A stretch of 64,000 nt of DNA from Pictodentalium vernedei (GCA_031216915.1 CM062297.1:529378971-529442970), one strand, 5' to 3'; shown: positions 29,429 to 39,520, counted from the first letter of the stretch. Numbers and translations are program-made. Notes: generated by a model not told the origin, from the letters alone.

Positions 29429-31418
29429 TGGCTTCAACCTCTATCGCGTACCGGTTAGCGGAAGGTTGTCGAGTTTTTCACAAGAGTGGGCGTCGATTAC
29501 GGACGACCCTTGGGTGAGAGGGGTGACTTCGGAAGGTCTAAAGATATCCTTCAAACGAAAGCCTCCATTAACTCGAAGTCCAAAATGGACTCAACTTCCG
29601 TCAAATCCGCAGAAAAGAGACGCTCTATTATCAGAGGTGCAGTCTCTTTTAATGAAGAACGCGGTAGAGGTCGTAGAAAACCAGGAGACTCCGGGATTCT
29701 ACAGCCATCTGTTTCTGGTTCCGAAACCAGACGGCTCGTTCCGTCCTGTCATAGATTTGAGCTGGATAAACAAGCTGATCGTCGCTCCGAAGTTTTATAT
29801 GGAGACGATTCGGTCGGTCAGAGCGAGTATTCGGGTGAACGATTATGCAACGAGCATAGATCTCAAAGATGCGTACTTTCACGTCATGGTACATCCGACA
29901 TTCAGAAAGTATCTACGCTTCGCAGTCCAAGGAGTGGTGTATCAATTCCAGGCGATGTGCTTCGGATTGAATCTAGCACCCTGGGCTTTCACTCGGGTAA
30001 TGAACTCGGTAATGATGTATTTCCGAGCTCATTCGTCTGCGGTAACGTCGGCCTACCTGGACGACATTCTTCAGAGGTACGGCAACGAGTTAATGCTTCA
30101 GAACGATGTGCAGAATCTACTTCTATTGCTCCGACGTCTCGGTTTTATAGTAAACGAGGAGAAGTCGGATCTGGTGCCGTCCAAGTCATTCACTCATCTG
30201 GGAATGAGCTTCGAGACGCACAACAATCTTGTTCGTCTGCCGTTAACCAGAGCGAAATTAGTCAGTTGTTACGCTCGCTATTGTCTGCACGCAGACAAAG
30301 TCACAGCGAGAGAATTTATGAGACTGATAGGTCTGTGCGGAGCCGCTGCGGATCTCATTCCGATGGGGCGGTTACGCACGCGTCCTCTCCAAATTTTCTT
30401 GACTCAGAATTGGAGTGTGAAAATTCATTCGCTCGACATAGACATTCTCTTGTCAGATCAAGTGAAACGAGAGATTCAGACTTGGGCAAACATTCAGTGG
30501 TTAACTCAGGGAGTTCCGCTGCAGTTGCCGGATCCGAGTTTTACCATTATGACGGATGCCAGTCAAACAGGTTGGGGTGCATCATTGATCCCAGCAGATT
30601 CGAGATGCCAGGGTCTTTGGGATCCGCAATTCCTGGGCAAGCACATAAACATCAAGGAAATGATGTCAATTTGGCTTGCGTTACGTCATTGGATGGACAT
30701 TATTCACAATGCTCATGTCCAAATCCTGTCCGACAATACGACAGTAGTGGCGTATATACGGAATCAGGGAGGCACTCATTCAGTTCCATTGTTCAATCTA
30801 ACAGAAAGAATCCTTCTGTTTGCTCTAGAACATCAGGTTCTTCTTTCGGTGCGTCATATACCGGGTCGTCTGAATGTACTAGCAGACTCCCTTTCACGAA
30901 AGGGTCGCTTGTTGCCGTCGGAGTGGACTCTCAACAAACAAGTATTCAATCAGATTTGCTACCAATGGGAACGGCCAATGATAGACTTATTTGCGACACA
31001 TCTCAACAATCAGTTGCAGACGTATGTGTCTCCGTGTCCGGATCCAAGAGCATTTGCAGTAGACGCTCTGTCGATCCCTTGGGACGGAATGATAGGATAT
31101 GCGTATCCTCCAGCGCCGTTAATTCAGCAAGTATTGCTAAAGATAAAACAATCTCAATGGAAGATTCTGTTGGTAGCATCTCTGTCTCCACAGAGACCGT
31201 GGATAAATCTACTCAGGTGTCTGTTGTGGGACCTACCGCGAAAGCTTCCTCCACGGGAGGATCTTCTTTCGCAGGGGAAATCGCATCAACTCCATCACAA
31301 CCCGCAAGGTCTCAACCTTCACGTTTTTCCGTTGTGCGGTCCTTCTTGCTTGGCAAGCACTTTACAGGACAAGCAGTGGACGCGATTTCTAACTGTAGGA
31401 GGACCTCCTCTTCGCTAA
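29103..31418 (+). CDS. Reverse transcriptase-RNase H-methyltransferase-like protein, copy C
   Basis: 771 open codons. RT domain from about residue 115, with PKPDGSFRPVIDLSWIN, SIDLKDAYFHVMV, FGLNLAPWAFTRVMN and catalytic YLDD at 318-321 (30054-30065). RNase H catalytic acidic residues are D485 (TDASQTGW), E519 (IKEMM), D544 (LSDNTT) and D595 (LADSLSR). The C-terminal third (about 628-720: IDLFATHLNNQ, VDALSIPWDG, YAYPPAPLI) resembles the Dam-like methyltransferase segment of DIRS elements, but YPPA replaces NPPY, so activity is doubtful. The first 110 residues overlap gag in another phase. The frame is not the gag frame, so a frameshift or internal initiation is required. Both gag and RT are open in this copy. 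Confidence 0.92.
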   Translation: MTASFLQFTIKLQRKLRILCCSNLLLRSRTRQIRVRQALLGLMRPREVPIEVPVRPLGLIQETVKVATHVRDVLRAGTTGRTPRGRRDEVRVGEDVVSPAAGLAGPGGDGFNLYRVPVSGRLSSFSQEWASITDDPWVRGVTSEGLKISFKRKPPLTRSPKWTQLPSNPQKRDALLSEVQSLLMKNAVEVVENQETPGFYSHLFLVPKPDGSFRPVIDLSWINKLIVAPKFYMETIRSVRASIRVNDYATSIDLKDAYFHVMVHPTFRKYLRFAVQGVVYQFQAMCFGLNLAPWAFTRVMNSVMMYFRAHSSAVTSAYLDDILQRYGNELMLQNDVQNLLLLLRRLGFIVNEEKSDLVPSKSFTHLGMSFETHNNLVRLPLTRAKLVSCYARYCLHADKVTAREFMRLIGLCGAAADLIPMGRLRTRPLQIFLTQNWSVKIHSLDIDILLSDQVKREIQTWANIQWLTQGVPLQLPDPSFTIMTDASQTGWGASLIPADSRCQGLWDPQFLGKHINIKEMMSIWLALRHWMDIIHNAHVQILSDNTTVVAYIRNQGGTHSVPLFNLTERILLFALEHQVLLSVRHIPGRLNVLADSLSRKGRLLPSEWTLNKQVFNQICYQWERPMIDLFATHLNNQLQTYVSPCPDPRAFAVDALSIPWDGMIGYAYPPAPLIQQVLLKIKQSQWKILLVASLSPQRPWINLLRCLLWDLPRKLPPREDLLSQGKSHQLHHNPQGLNLHVFPLCGPSCLASTLQDKQWTRFLTVGGPPLR

Positions 31419-32375
31419 ACTATGCGGCTAAGTGGAAGGTTTTTCGTCGTTGGTGTAGGGATCATTCTGTGGATATTTTTGATCCCTCTATACCAGACAT
31501 TGCAAACTTTCTAGTATACTTGTTTGACGAAATCAAACTGCAGCCTGTTACTATTAAGGGTTATAGGTCTATGTTATCTGATACCTATGCACATCATGAT
31601 AGTTTACAAATTGGATCTAATGTCTCTTTATCTAAGTTGGTTAGAAACTTCTCGATAAATAGACCCAGAACTCTTAGGTTAATTCCTAAATGGAATTTAG
31701 CTTGGGTTCTTCTTAAACTGAAGGAAAAGCCATTTGAACCTCTTGGGACAGTAGATTTCAAATTCTTATCTTATAAGACAGCTTTTCTCTTAGCTTTCTC
31801 TTCTGCTAGAAGAGTCAGTGAGCTTCATGCACTGTCGGTGGATGATTCTCACTATCGTAGTGTCGGGAACACTATCACCTTCACTACTAATGTGGGTTTT
31901 TTTAGCTAAGAATCAGGCTCCTAATAAATATCCGGAACCTATTGTTATTAAGGCTCTTCCGTCTTCAGACGGGCGTAGGCCTTTACTCTGTCCTGTTAAA
32001 GCGTTACGTATCTATAAACAGAGATCTCAGTTTATCAGAAAGGGACGAAAACGTTTCTTTCTGTCTCTGATGCCTAATAGAAGGGACATTTCGGTCCATT
32101 CTATTGCTAGATGGATTCAATTAACTATCCGTACTGCTTATTAGAGTTTATCTTCTTCTCAGCAGTCTGTGCTTAAGATTTCGGCTCATGAAGTAAGAGC
32201 TCTTGCTACTTCTTGGGCTTACGCTAATAGTATTGCTATTACAGATTTGATGAAGGCTGCTTATTGGTCTCAGCCATCCACATTCACGAATTTTTATCTC
32301 AGAAATATTGAGTCCATTTCTGGAGACCTGCATTGTTTAGGTCCGTTATCTGTTGCTCAGAATGTCGTCCACTAA
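29486..32375 (+). pseudogene. Tyrosine recombinase of copy C, frameshifted
   Basis: The frame runs open from the gag stop (same phase as gag; first ATG 29486) through all of RT-RNase H to 31909, 807 codons, and includes the core-binding segment and first catalytic Arg (SARRVSELHAL). A seventh T in a T run near 31896-31902 (six in copy A) shifts the frame. The C-terminal half continues in another phase (31818-32144), where a TAG at 32142-32144 replaces the GAA of copy A. The HEVR and FTNFYLR blocks are intact at the sequence level (32169-32375). Two lesions separate it from an open gene; as it stands it is inactive. Confidence 0.88.
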
Positions 32376-32982
32376 ACAGTTGCAACTATAGTTATGCAGG
32401 CTTTCTGTTCCGGCAGTGACTCCGTCCGGCTGCCCTCTTCGCTCTGGGCTATTTGACCCAGGGCAAGGGGAAGGGGGGGGGGGGGGGAGGGTGTTCCCTT
32501 AGGTCACCTGCTTTATAGTGAAAAGCAAGGGAATGCCTCCTCCGAAGTCAGTATTTCTGAGTTGTTTCCGGGATGGTTTTAAAGTGTAATATTAATGTTA
32601 AAAATTCATTCATGTCATATTTTTAAAGTGTAGCTCGGTGTGAAGCATTTGTATATGTCAAGTGTCAAACGGGCGTTAATATACAATCCTCGGACACTTT
32701 TAAAAGAATATAAAGAGTCTCAATTCTCTGGACTATCTTTATTTATTGGCTTACTTTAAAAATAATTAGTATAAAGGGTTATACTGGATGTTAATAGAGA
32801 ACATGAATGTTATTGTGCTCAATTATGAAGGGTATTGTATCTTTCTAATTTAACATAAAATAAGAAAGATACATGTAAAGCCTAATACTCCTTTTCTCCT
32901 TGAGGGGTTGCCTCTATATTATATAGTTGAGCTTATTGGATTTTCCTCTATGTCCTAGGTCCTCCAGCCTTTTTACTATTCA
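32376..32982 (+). other. Non-coding tail of copy C with G-tract
   Basis: 607 bp after the YR stop. It contains CCGGCAGTGACTCC, GGGCAAGGGGAAGG followed by a run of 15 G (32473-32487), TTCCCTTAGGTCACCTGC and AAGAAAGATACATGTAAAGC. The layout is that of A, D and E. No gene. Confidence 0.6.
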
Positions 32983-33069
32983 GCTAAGTCTGGGTCATTG
33001 GTACAGTATAAAAATGTTAAAAAATTTATAGTAATTTATATATTTTTTATACTTACCAATGACCCAGAC
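32983..33069. repeat. Internal complementary region of C
   Basis: 32983-33015 is the reverse complement of the left end, and 33016-33069 is a perfect reverse complement of the last 54 bp of the right ITR (33319-33372). Junction AAAAAT|GTTAAAAAA. The ICR has GTACAGTATAAAAAT whereas the left end of C reads ATTTTTATAATGTAC, so one post-insertion change separates them. Confidence 0.92.
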
Positions 33070-33144
33070 GGGGATGGCCCTCCCAGGAGTTGGGAACTCT
33101 TACCTCCCCGCTGAGTACATAGCGCTGACCAGGCACTGCCAGTA

Positions 33145-33372
33145 AGAATGATAATTGGTGCCAATTTCGGAACGTCCTTGACACTGTGCATGCGCAGTAA
33201 GGGCAAAGTATGGAGGTCCTATAGGACATGCTTTCTTTTGGTTTTAGATGCAAATTATGGGGATTGGGGGGCAAAATTTGTGTTTGGCCCTGGATTTTTT
33301 AGAGTTAGCACCAGCTAAGTCTGGGTCATTGGTAAGTATAAAAAATATATAAATTACTATAAATTTTTTAAC
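33145..33372. repeat. Right inverted terminal repeat of C
   Basis: 228 bp ending ...TTTTTTAAC. It contains ATTGGTGCCAAT (one change in the dyad) and ACTGTGCATGCGCAGT at 33183-33198, the same C-to-T variant as in the left ITR of this copy. Confidence 0.92.
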
Positions 33373-34518
33373 TTTCCAAACCAAGAGGCAGATTTGGACC
33401 AAATTTGATATGAGGGCTTATTGGGTCATAAGTACTTAATTTATGCAAAAAAAAATTTTTTCCTGTCACCCCATGGGAACCGCAGGAGCTAAAAATAGAA
33501 GAAAAAAAAATGCCCATATCTCAAAAACTACATGGCACTGAGAATTCTTATTTGTTGTGAAGCTTCCTTAGGACCAACAGAATGGAATGGTAAAAAAAAA
33601 TTGCTATCGGTTTTATCATGGGGTACATTTCTGGGACTTTGAAAAAGTGCTGAGTCAGCATTTTTTAACACTGTGGGTGATGGGAAAAATGTGTGAGACT
33701 ACTTTTCTCCCAAACCACTGCTCCAAAAGCTTTCAAATTTCACATAAAACATCTTTGGAAGATTGTTTCACAGGTTTATTGAATTCAATTCCCTGAGTCG
33801 ATATTTGGGCTCTCTATGGGAGCCCAAATGTTTAAATTAGAGCAGTATGAGGAATATTTTTTAAAAATCTTCTTCTTCAGATCTACCAATAAGAATCTTT
33901 TGATATTTGGTATGCAGCATCCTTAGGGGGGTGAGATTCAAGTTTGTTCAAGCCAAGTCCCTGGGTTCATATTTAGGCTGAAAATTTGGGGCCCTGTTCC
34001 GGATTTTTTTTTTTTTTTTTTATGCATTTCAGTCAATTTTAAGACAAAATTTTTTTATTTTTTTTTACACTGAAAATTTGGGGTCCTAGTTGGGCTTCGA
34101 AAATTTTGGACCAAAATCCGGAATTTTTTTTTTGTTTTTTATGCGCTTCGGTCAATTTTAAGACCAAATTTTTTTTTTTTTACACTGAAAATTTGGGGTC
34201 CGGGTGGGACTTAGAAAATTTTGGACCAAAATGCAGAAATTAGTTTTTTGGTTTTTTATGCGTTTTAAGAAGAAAAAAAAAAATTAGGCTGAAAATATTT
34301 TGTTTGGGAAAAAAATCTGTTTTTTATGCGTTTATCTCAATTTTGGGACATAAAAGTGCAGGAACTGAAAATAGAAGGAAAATCCTGTGTATTGTGTGGA
34401 CACAATCGCTTCATCTAGTTGGTATATGTTTTTCTTAGGAGGGGCGTATGCAGCTTATTGAAGTCCCTGGTTTGATATTTAGACTACCATGTCAGGTGAG
34501 CGCCCTCAGCCCCCCCAT

Positions 34519-34558
<40 letters not shown>

Positions 34559-34652
34559 GCCTCTTGTTTTAGTTTACCGATGTTGAAAAAAATCTAAACT
34601 TCTGTAACTATTCCAAAATATGAGTTAACAGCATATTTTTGTTTTATCCTAG

Positions 34653-34790
34653 GCTGCAGCAGTATCAAGAGATGAGGGAGAGAAAGCTCTAGCTGAGTCA
34701 AAAATGATACAGTCTGAACAACAACAGAGATTGGCTCAAATCAACAGTCAGATGCAGTCACTAAGGGTCAAAGAGAAGCAACTGTCTGAA
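34653..34790 (+). CDS. Internal exon of a host gene, coiled-coil protein
   Basis: A 138-bp open segment, preceded by a pyrimidine-rich tract ending TTTTATCCTAG and followed by GTAGGT, which are consensus acceptor and donor sites. It encodes 46 residues in phase 0 with no stop (AAAVSRDEGEKALAESKM onward, through QRLAQINSQMQSL and VKEKQLSE). The composition is rich in Q, E, K, S and L with heptad-like spacing, as in coiled coils. It is not related to any repeat in the window and lies in the only stretch free of transposon landmarks. The parent gene is on the + strand, with its other exons outside the window or not recognised. It reminds me of centriole and cilium coiled-coil proteins such as FBF1, but that is only an impression; I assign no name. 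Confidence 0.7.
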
Positions 34791-35143
34791 GTAGGTTTTA
34801 CCATTATTTTCATCAGCCATTTAGATCATTATGAATGTATTTGAAAGTGACTGATTTTTCATAGATAGGTTCTGTAATTATTTAACTTTTTACCTAACAC
34901 AGCATGCAGGCAACACCTGGCTGTATTCTTTCTTAACTACAGTAGAACCTGGCATGAGAGATCACCCCTTCTTCAAGACAGGTTCTCTCTCATGACAGGT
35001 TTGACATTATTGCAAGTCTGATACAAAGTAAGGGTGGGATATTTGTAATTGAAATAGGACAAATACAAAAGTATTTTAAATAGGGCTGTCACAATTACTG
35101 ATAGTCATCAAACTGTCGTCTATCTCGGTAGTCAGTAGTTTTT
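34791..35143 (+). other. Intron segment following the exon
   Basis: It begins with the splice donor. From about 35025 it holds a unit (GGACAAATACAAAAGTATT, then TGTCGTCTATCTCGGTAG) that recurs on the far side of the next repeat (38925-39190). The AGCTCA repeat at 35144-38899 therefore lies between two copies of this unit. Confidence 0.55.
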
Positions 35144-38100
35144 AGCTCACCGAAGGGAGCTAAACTTATCACTTGCCATCCGTTGTTTGTCGTCATGAAC
35201 ATTTTTCAAACGAATTCTCCTCTGGACCCACTGGTCCGATTTTCACAAAACTTCATGTGGATGTTCATTACTATATGGCAATTCATGTTTGTTCAAATGA
35301 AATGGCCACATCCCTTGAGGGCTCTGTATGGGTTTAACTCTGATAACACCATATGAATTATAGAAAAATTATTAAAAAATCTTCTTCTCCAGAACCAGTG
35401 GGCAGATTCTTTTGATACTTGGTATGCAGCATCTTGGTATGGGTCTGATTCAAGTTTGTTCAAATCGGCCTCCTGGATTCATATTTGGGCTCACTTTAGA
35501 AGCCCAAATTCGAACTTAGTGCATTTCAGGCAAATTTCTTAAAAAATCTTCTTCTCCAGATCCAGCAGGCAGAATCTTTTGATATTTGGTATGCAACATT
35601 GTGGGGTGGATCTGATTCAAGTATGTTCAAATCGGCCCCCTGGATTCACATTTGAGCTCAGTATAGAAGCCCGAATTCGAATTTAGTGCATTTCAGGGAA
35701 ATTTCTTTTAAAAATCTTCTTCTCCAGATCCAGCAGGCAGAATCTTTCGATATTTAGTATGCAACATTGTGGGGTGGATCTGATTCAAGTATGTTCAAAT
35801 CGGCCCCCTGGATTCACATTTGGGCTCAGTATAGAAGCCCGAATTCGAACTTAGTGCATTTCAGGCAAATTTCTTAAAAAATCTTCTTCTCCAGATCCAG
35901 CAGGCAGAATCTTTTGATATTTGGTGTGCAACATTGTGGGGTGGATCTGATTCAAGTTTGTTCAAATCGGCCCCCTGGATTCATATTTGGGCTCAGTATA
36001 GAAGCCCGAATTCGAACTTAGTGCATTTCAGGCAAATTTCTTAAAAAAATCTTCTCAAGATCCAGCAGGCAGAATCTTATGCTATTTGGTATGCAAGATT
36101 GTGGGGTGGATCTGATTCAAGTTTGTTCAAATTGGTCCCCTGGATTCATATTTGGGCTCACTTTAGAAGCCCAAATTCGAACTTAGTGCATTTCAGGCAA
36201 ATTTCTTAAAAAATCTTCTTCTCCAGATCCAGCAGCCAGAATCTTTTGATATTTGGTATGCAACATTGTGGGGTGGATCTGATTCAAGTATGTTCAAATC
36301 GGCCCCCCTGGATTCACATTTGGGCTCAGTATAGAAGCCCAAATTCGAACTTAGTGCATTTCAGGCAAATTTCTTAAAAAATCTTCTTCTCCAGATCCAG
36401 CAGGCAGAATCTTTTGATATTTGGTATGCAACATTGTGGGGTGGATCTGATTCAAGTATGTTCAAATCGGCCCCCTGGATTCACATTTGGGCTCAATATA
36501 GAAGCCCGAATTCGAATTTAGTGCATTTCAGGCAAATTTCTTTTAAAAATCTTCTCCAGATCCAGCAGGCAGAATCTTTTGATATTTGGTATGCAACATT
36601 GTGGGGGTGGATCTGATTCAAGTGTGTTCAAATCAGCCCCCTGGATTCACATTTGGGCTCAGTATAGAAGCCCAAATTCGAACTTAGTGCATTTCAGGCA
36701 AATTTCTTAAAAAATCTTCTTCTCCAGATCCAGCAGGCAGAATCTTTTGATATTTGGTATGCAACATTGTGGGGTGGATCTGATTCAAGTTTGTTCAAAT
36801 CGGCCCCCTGGATTCATATTTGGGCTCAGTATAGAAGCCCAAATTCGAACTTAGTGCATTTCAGGCAAATTTCTTAAAAAAATCTTCTCAAGATCCAGCA
36901 GGCAGAATCTTTTGATATTTGGTATGCAAGATTGTGGGGTGGATCTGATTCAAGTTTGTTCAAATTGGCCCCCTGGATTCATATTTGGTCTCTCTATAAA
37001 AGCTTGAATTTGAACTTAGTGCATTTCAGGCAAATTTCTTTAAAATCTTCTCCAGATCCAGCAGGCAGAATCTTTTGATATTTGGTATGCAACATTGTGG
37101 GGTGGATCTGATTCAAATTTGTTCAAATCGGCCCCCTGGTTCATATTTGGGCTCAGTACAGGAGCCCAATTTGAACTAAGTGCATTTCAGGCAAATTTCT
37201 TTAAAAATCTTCTTCTCAAGATCCAGCAGGCAGAATCTTTTGATATTGGGTATGCAGCATGCTTAAGGGGGTGAGATTCAAGTTTATTCAAGCCAAGTCC
37301 CTGGGTTCATATTTGGGCTCACTGTGTAGCCCGAATTATAACTTAGTTCAAAATGAGGAATTTTCTTTAAACATTTTCTTCTTCAGATCCAGCAGTCAGA
37401 ATGTTTTGATATTTGGTGTGCAGCATCCTTAGGAGGTTGAGATTCAAGTTTGTTAAAGCCAAGTGCCTGGGTCCATATTTGGGCTCCTTCTTGGTGCCCG
37501 AATTATAACTTAATCAATATGAGGAATTTTTAGCTCACCAAAGAGAGCTCAACATATCACTTGTCGTCCGTCATCGTGACCATTTTTCAAACGACTTCTC
37601 CTCTGAAACCACTGGTCCAATTTTCACGAAACTTCATGTGGATGTTCATTACTATATGGCAATTGAGGTTTGTTCAAATGAGATGGCCACGTCTCTTGGG
37701 GGCTCTGTATGGGGCATAACTCTGATAGCACCATATGAATTATAGAAAAATTATTAAAAAATCTTCTTCTCCAGAACCAGTGGGCAGAATCTTTTGATAC
37801 TTGGTATGCAGCATCTTGGAATGGGTCTGATTCAAGTTTGTTCAAATCGAGTATCTCAACCAATATTGGGGCTCATTATGGGGGCGTGAATTTTTACTTA
37901 GTGCAATTTAAGAAAAATTCTTTAAAAATCTTCTTCTCCAGAACCAATGGGCAGAATCTTTTGATATTTGGTATGCAGCATCTTGGTATGTGTCTGATTC
38001 AAGTTTGTTCAAATCGAGTCCCTTGATCAATATTGGGGCTCCATATAGGGGCATAAATTTTTCCTTAGTGCAATTTAAGGAAAAATCTTCTCCAGAACTC

Positions 38101-38899
38101 GGCAGAATCTTTTGATATTTGGTATACAGCATCTTGGTATGGGTCTGATTCAAGTTTGTTCAAATGGAGTCCCTTGATCAATTTTGGGGCTCACTATGGG
38201 GACCTGAATTTTTACTTAGTGCAATTTAAGAAAAAAAAATTAAAAATCTTCTTCTCCAGAACCAATGGGCAGGATCTTTTGATATTTGGTATACAGCATC
38301 TTGGTATGGGCCTGATTCAAGTTTGTTCAAATTGAGTCCCTCGATCATTATTGGGGCTCACTAAAGGGGTGTGAATTTTTACTTAGTGCAATTTAAGAAA
38401 ATTTCTTTAAAAAGCTTCTTTTCCGGAACCGATGGGCAGAATCTTTTGATATTTGGTATACAGCATCTTGGTATGGGTCTGATTCAAGTTTGTTCAAATT
38501 GAATCCACCGTTCAATATTGGGGATCTCTTTAACAATCTTCTTCACCAGAACCAGTGGGCAGAATCTTTAGATATTTGGTATGCAGCATCTTGGTATGGG
38601 TTGGATTCACGTTTGTTCAAATTGAGTTTTTTTATCAATATTGGGGCTCACTATGGGGGCATGAATGTTTACTTTGTGCAATTCAAGGAAAATTCTTTAA
38701 AAATCTTCTTCAGAACCATCATGCAGAATCTTTTGGTATTTGATCAGCAGCATTGTCCCATTCAGTCCTGTTGATGTTTTAGCTCCACAGAGAATATAGA
38801 TTTACTCTATAGAATCTTAAGAATAGCTTTTGATAAAATTTGTGTCTTATCAGTATGGAACATTCGGTGAGCACCTAAGGCCCCCTGGGGCCTCTTGTT
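35144..38899 (+). repeat. AGCTCA...GGCCTCTTG repeat, copy 2, with tandem core
   Basis: It starts TTTAGCTCACCGAAGGGAGC and ends GGCCCCCTGGGGCCTCTTGTT. After a lead-in (CTTCTCCTCTGGACCCACTGG, TTTTCACAAAACTTCATGTG) comes a tandem core of about 166 bp per unit to about 37500. A second AGCTCACC start at about 37534 and a second tandem core with longer, more variable units follow, so this is probably two partial copies joined. Non-coding. The tandem core with hairpin ends recalls the pearl and Helentron-associated elements of bivalves; that link is an inference. Confidence 0.75.
35390..37500 (+). repeat. Tandem core, period about 166 bp
   Basis: The motif AGATCCAGCAG (one AGATCCAGCAGCCA variant) recurs at 35559, 35726, 35893, 36059, 36225, 36393, 36559, 36726, 36891, 37053 and 37219. 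Spacings are 167, 167, 166, 166, 168, 166, 167, 165, 162 and 166. Units share TTTTGATATTTGGTATGCAA, GTGGGGTGGATCTGATTCAA, ATTTGGGCTCA and ACTTAGTGCATTTCAGGCAA. Neighbouring units are far more alike than the flanking second-type units, so the central part expanded recently. Confidence 0.9.
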
Positions 38900-39250
38900 G
38901 TATTTAGCCATTTGTCTGTGACCATAGGGTGGGCTATTTGTAATGGAAATAGGACAAATAAAAAAGTATTCTAAATGGGACAAATAAAAAAGTATTCTAA
39001 ATAGGGCAATCACAATTACGACTAACTGTCATCTATCTCGGTAGGTGATACTTTTTTATATTTAGCCATTTGTCTGTGACCAAGTAATGGCAGGCAATTT
39101 GTAATGGCAAAAGGACAAATACAAAAGTATTCTAAATAGGGCTACCACAATTACCTATAGTCAACTAACCGTCATCTATCTTGTTAAACGCAGTCAACAA
39201 TTTTTATATGTAGTCATTCATCATTCATTTGCATGTTAATTGCACTGTAT
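38900..39250. repeat. Short duplicated units after copy 2 of the AGCTCA repeat
   Basis: Segments with ATTTAGCCATTTGTCTGTGA, GGACAAATA and AAAAGTATTCTAAAT occur at about 38920 and 39060, with a short internal duplication at 38955-39000. They match 35025-35140 on the other side of the repeat. Confidence 0.6.
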
Positions 39251-39520
39251 TATTTAAAGAATAAACAATTAAAATTATTAGCCTTTGAAATGTCCACTCA
39301 CATCAGATGTTCAGAGGCCGTTGTTTTCCATACAGTTGTGCTATATATTTTTAAAAACTTGGTTCTTTAGTAAAGGGTGGCATTTAAATGGTATTCTATG
39401 TATGTAATTCACAGTTTCAGAGTGAACGGAAACTTCAGTAGTGACACTTTGACAACCCCACTGAAATAAACTAAACCACAAAAGTGAGACAGTTGTCACT
39501 TTATTTTTAGTGATCAGTTG
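39251..39520. other. AT-rich spacer without recognised features
   Basis: I see no gene, terminal repeat or splice-bounded open frame here. Confidence 0.45.

Larger units (their letters stand above)
26237..33372 (+). mobile_element. DIRS-type retrotransposon copy C (best complete copy)
   Basis: A complete 7136-bp element. Left ITR 26237-26439, leader 26440-27325, gag 27326-29428 (intact), RT-RNase H (to 31418, intact), YR (to 32375, one frameshift and one stop), tail 32376-32982, ICR 32983-33069, right ITR 33145-33372. Flanks are ...TTTCTAT and TTTCC..., without target duplication. Paralogous unoccupied repeats at 60801-60812 and, on the minus strand, near 52726 show the join TTTCTAT|TTT, which fixes the boundaries. 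No protease or DDE integrase is encoded. Confidence 0.95.
25859..34568 (+). repeat. AGCTCA...GGCCTCTTG repeat, copy 1, split by DIRS copy C
   Basis: It begins TTAGCTCACCTGACTTTCAG, an end hairpin in which CTGACT pairs with AGTCAG, and ends GGGCCTCTTGTT at 34568. Parts 25859-26236 and 33373-34568 are this family; 26237-33372 is DIRS copy C. Right-hand landmarks are CCAAATTTGATATGAG (33397), TCTTCTTCAGATCTACCA and TTTTGATATTTGGTATGCAG. The terminal GGCCCC...GGGGCC palindrome has been replaced by a run of 37 C (34520-34556). Non-coding. Confidence 0.75.

Noticed and set aside
26237..33372. LTR retrotransposon (Gypsy or Copia)
   Set aside because: The ends are inverted, not direct; no protease or DDE integrase motifs; no target duplication; an ICR is present.
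33016..33372. Independent 357-bp MITE with 54-bp perfect inverted repeats
   Set aside because: The same arrangement occurs at the same place in every DIRS copy and is explained by the ICR and right ITR; no target duplication.
35390..37500. CRISPR array
   Set aside because: Units are 166 bp and similar over their whole length, without short repeats and unique spacers, in a eukaryotic context.
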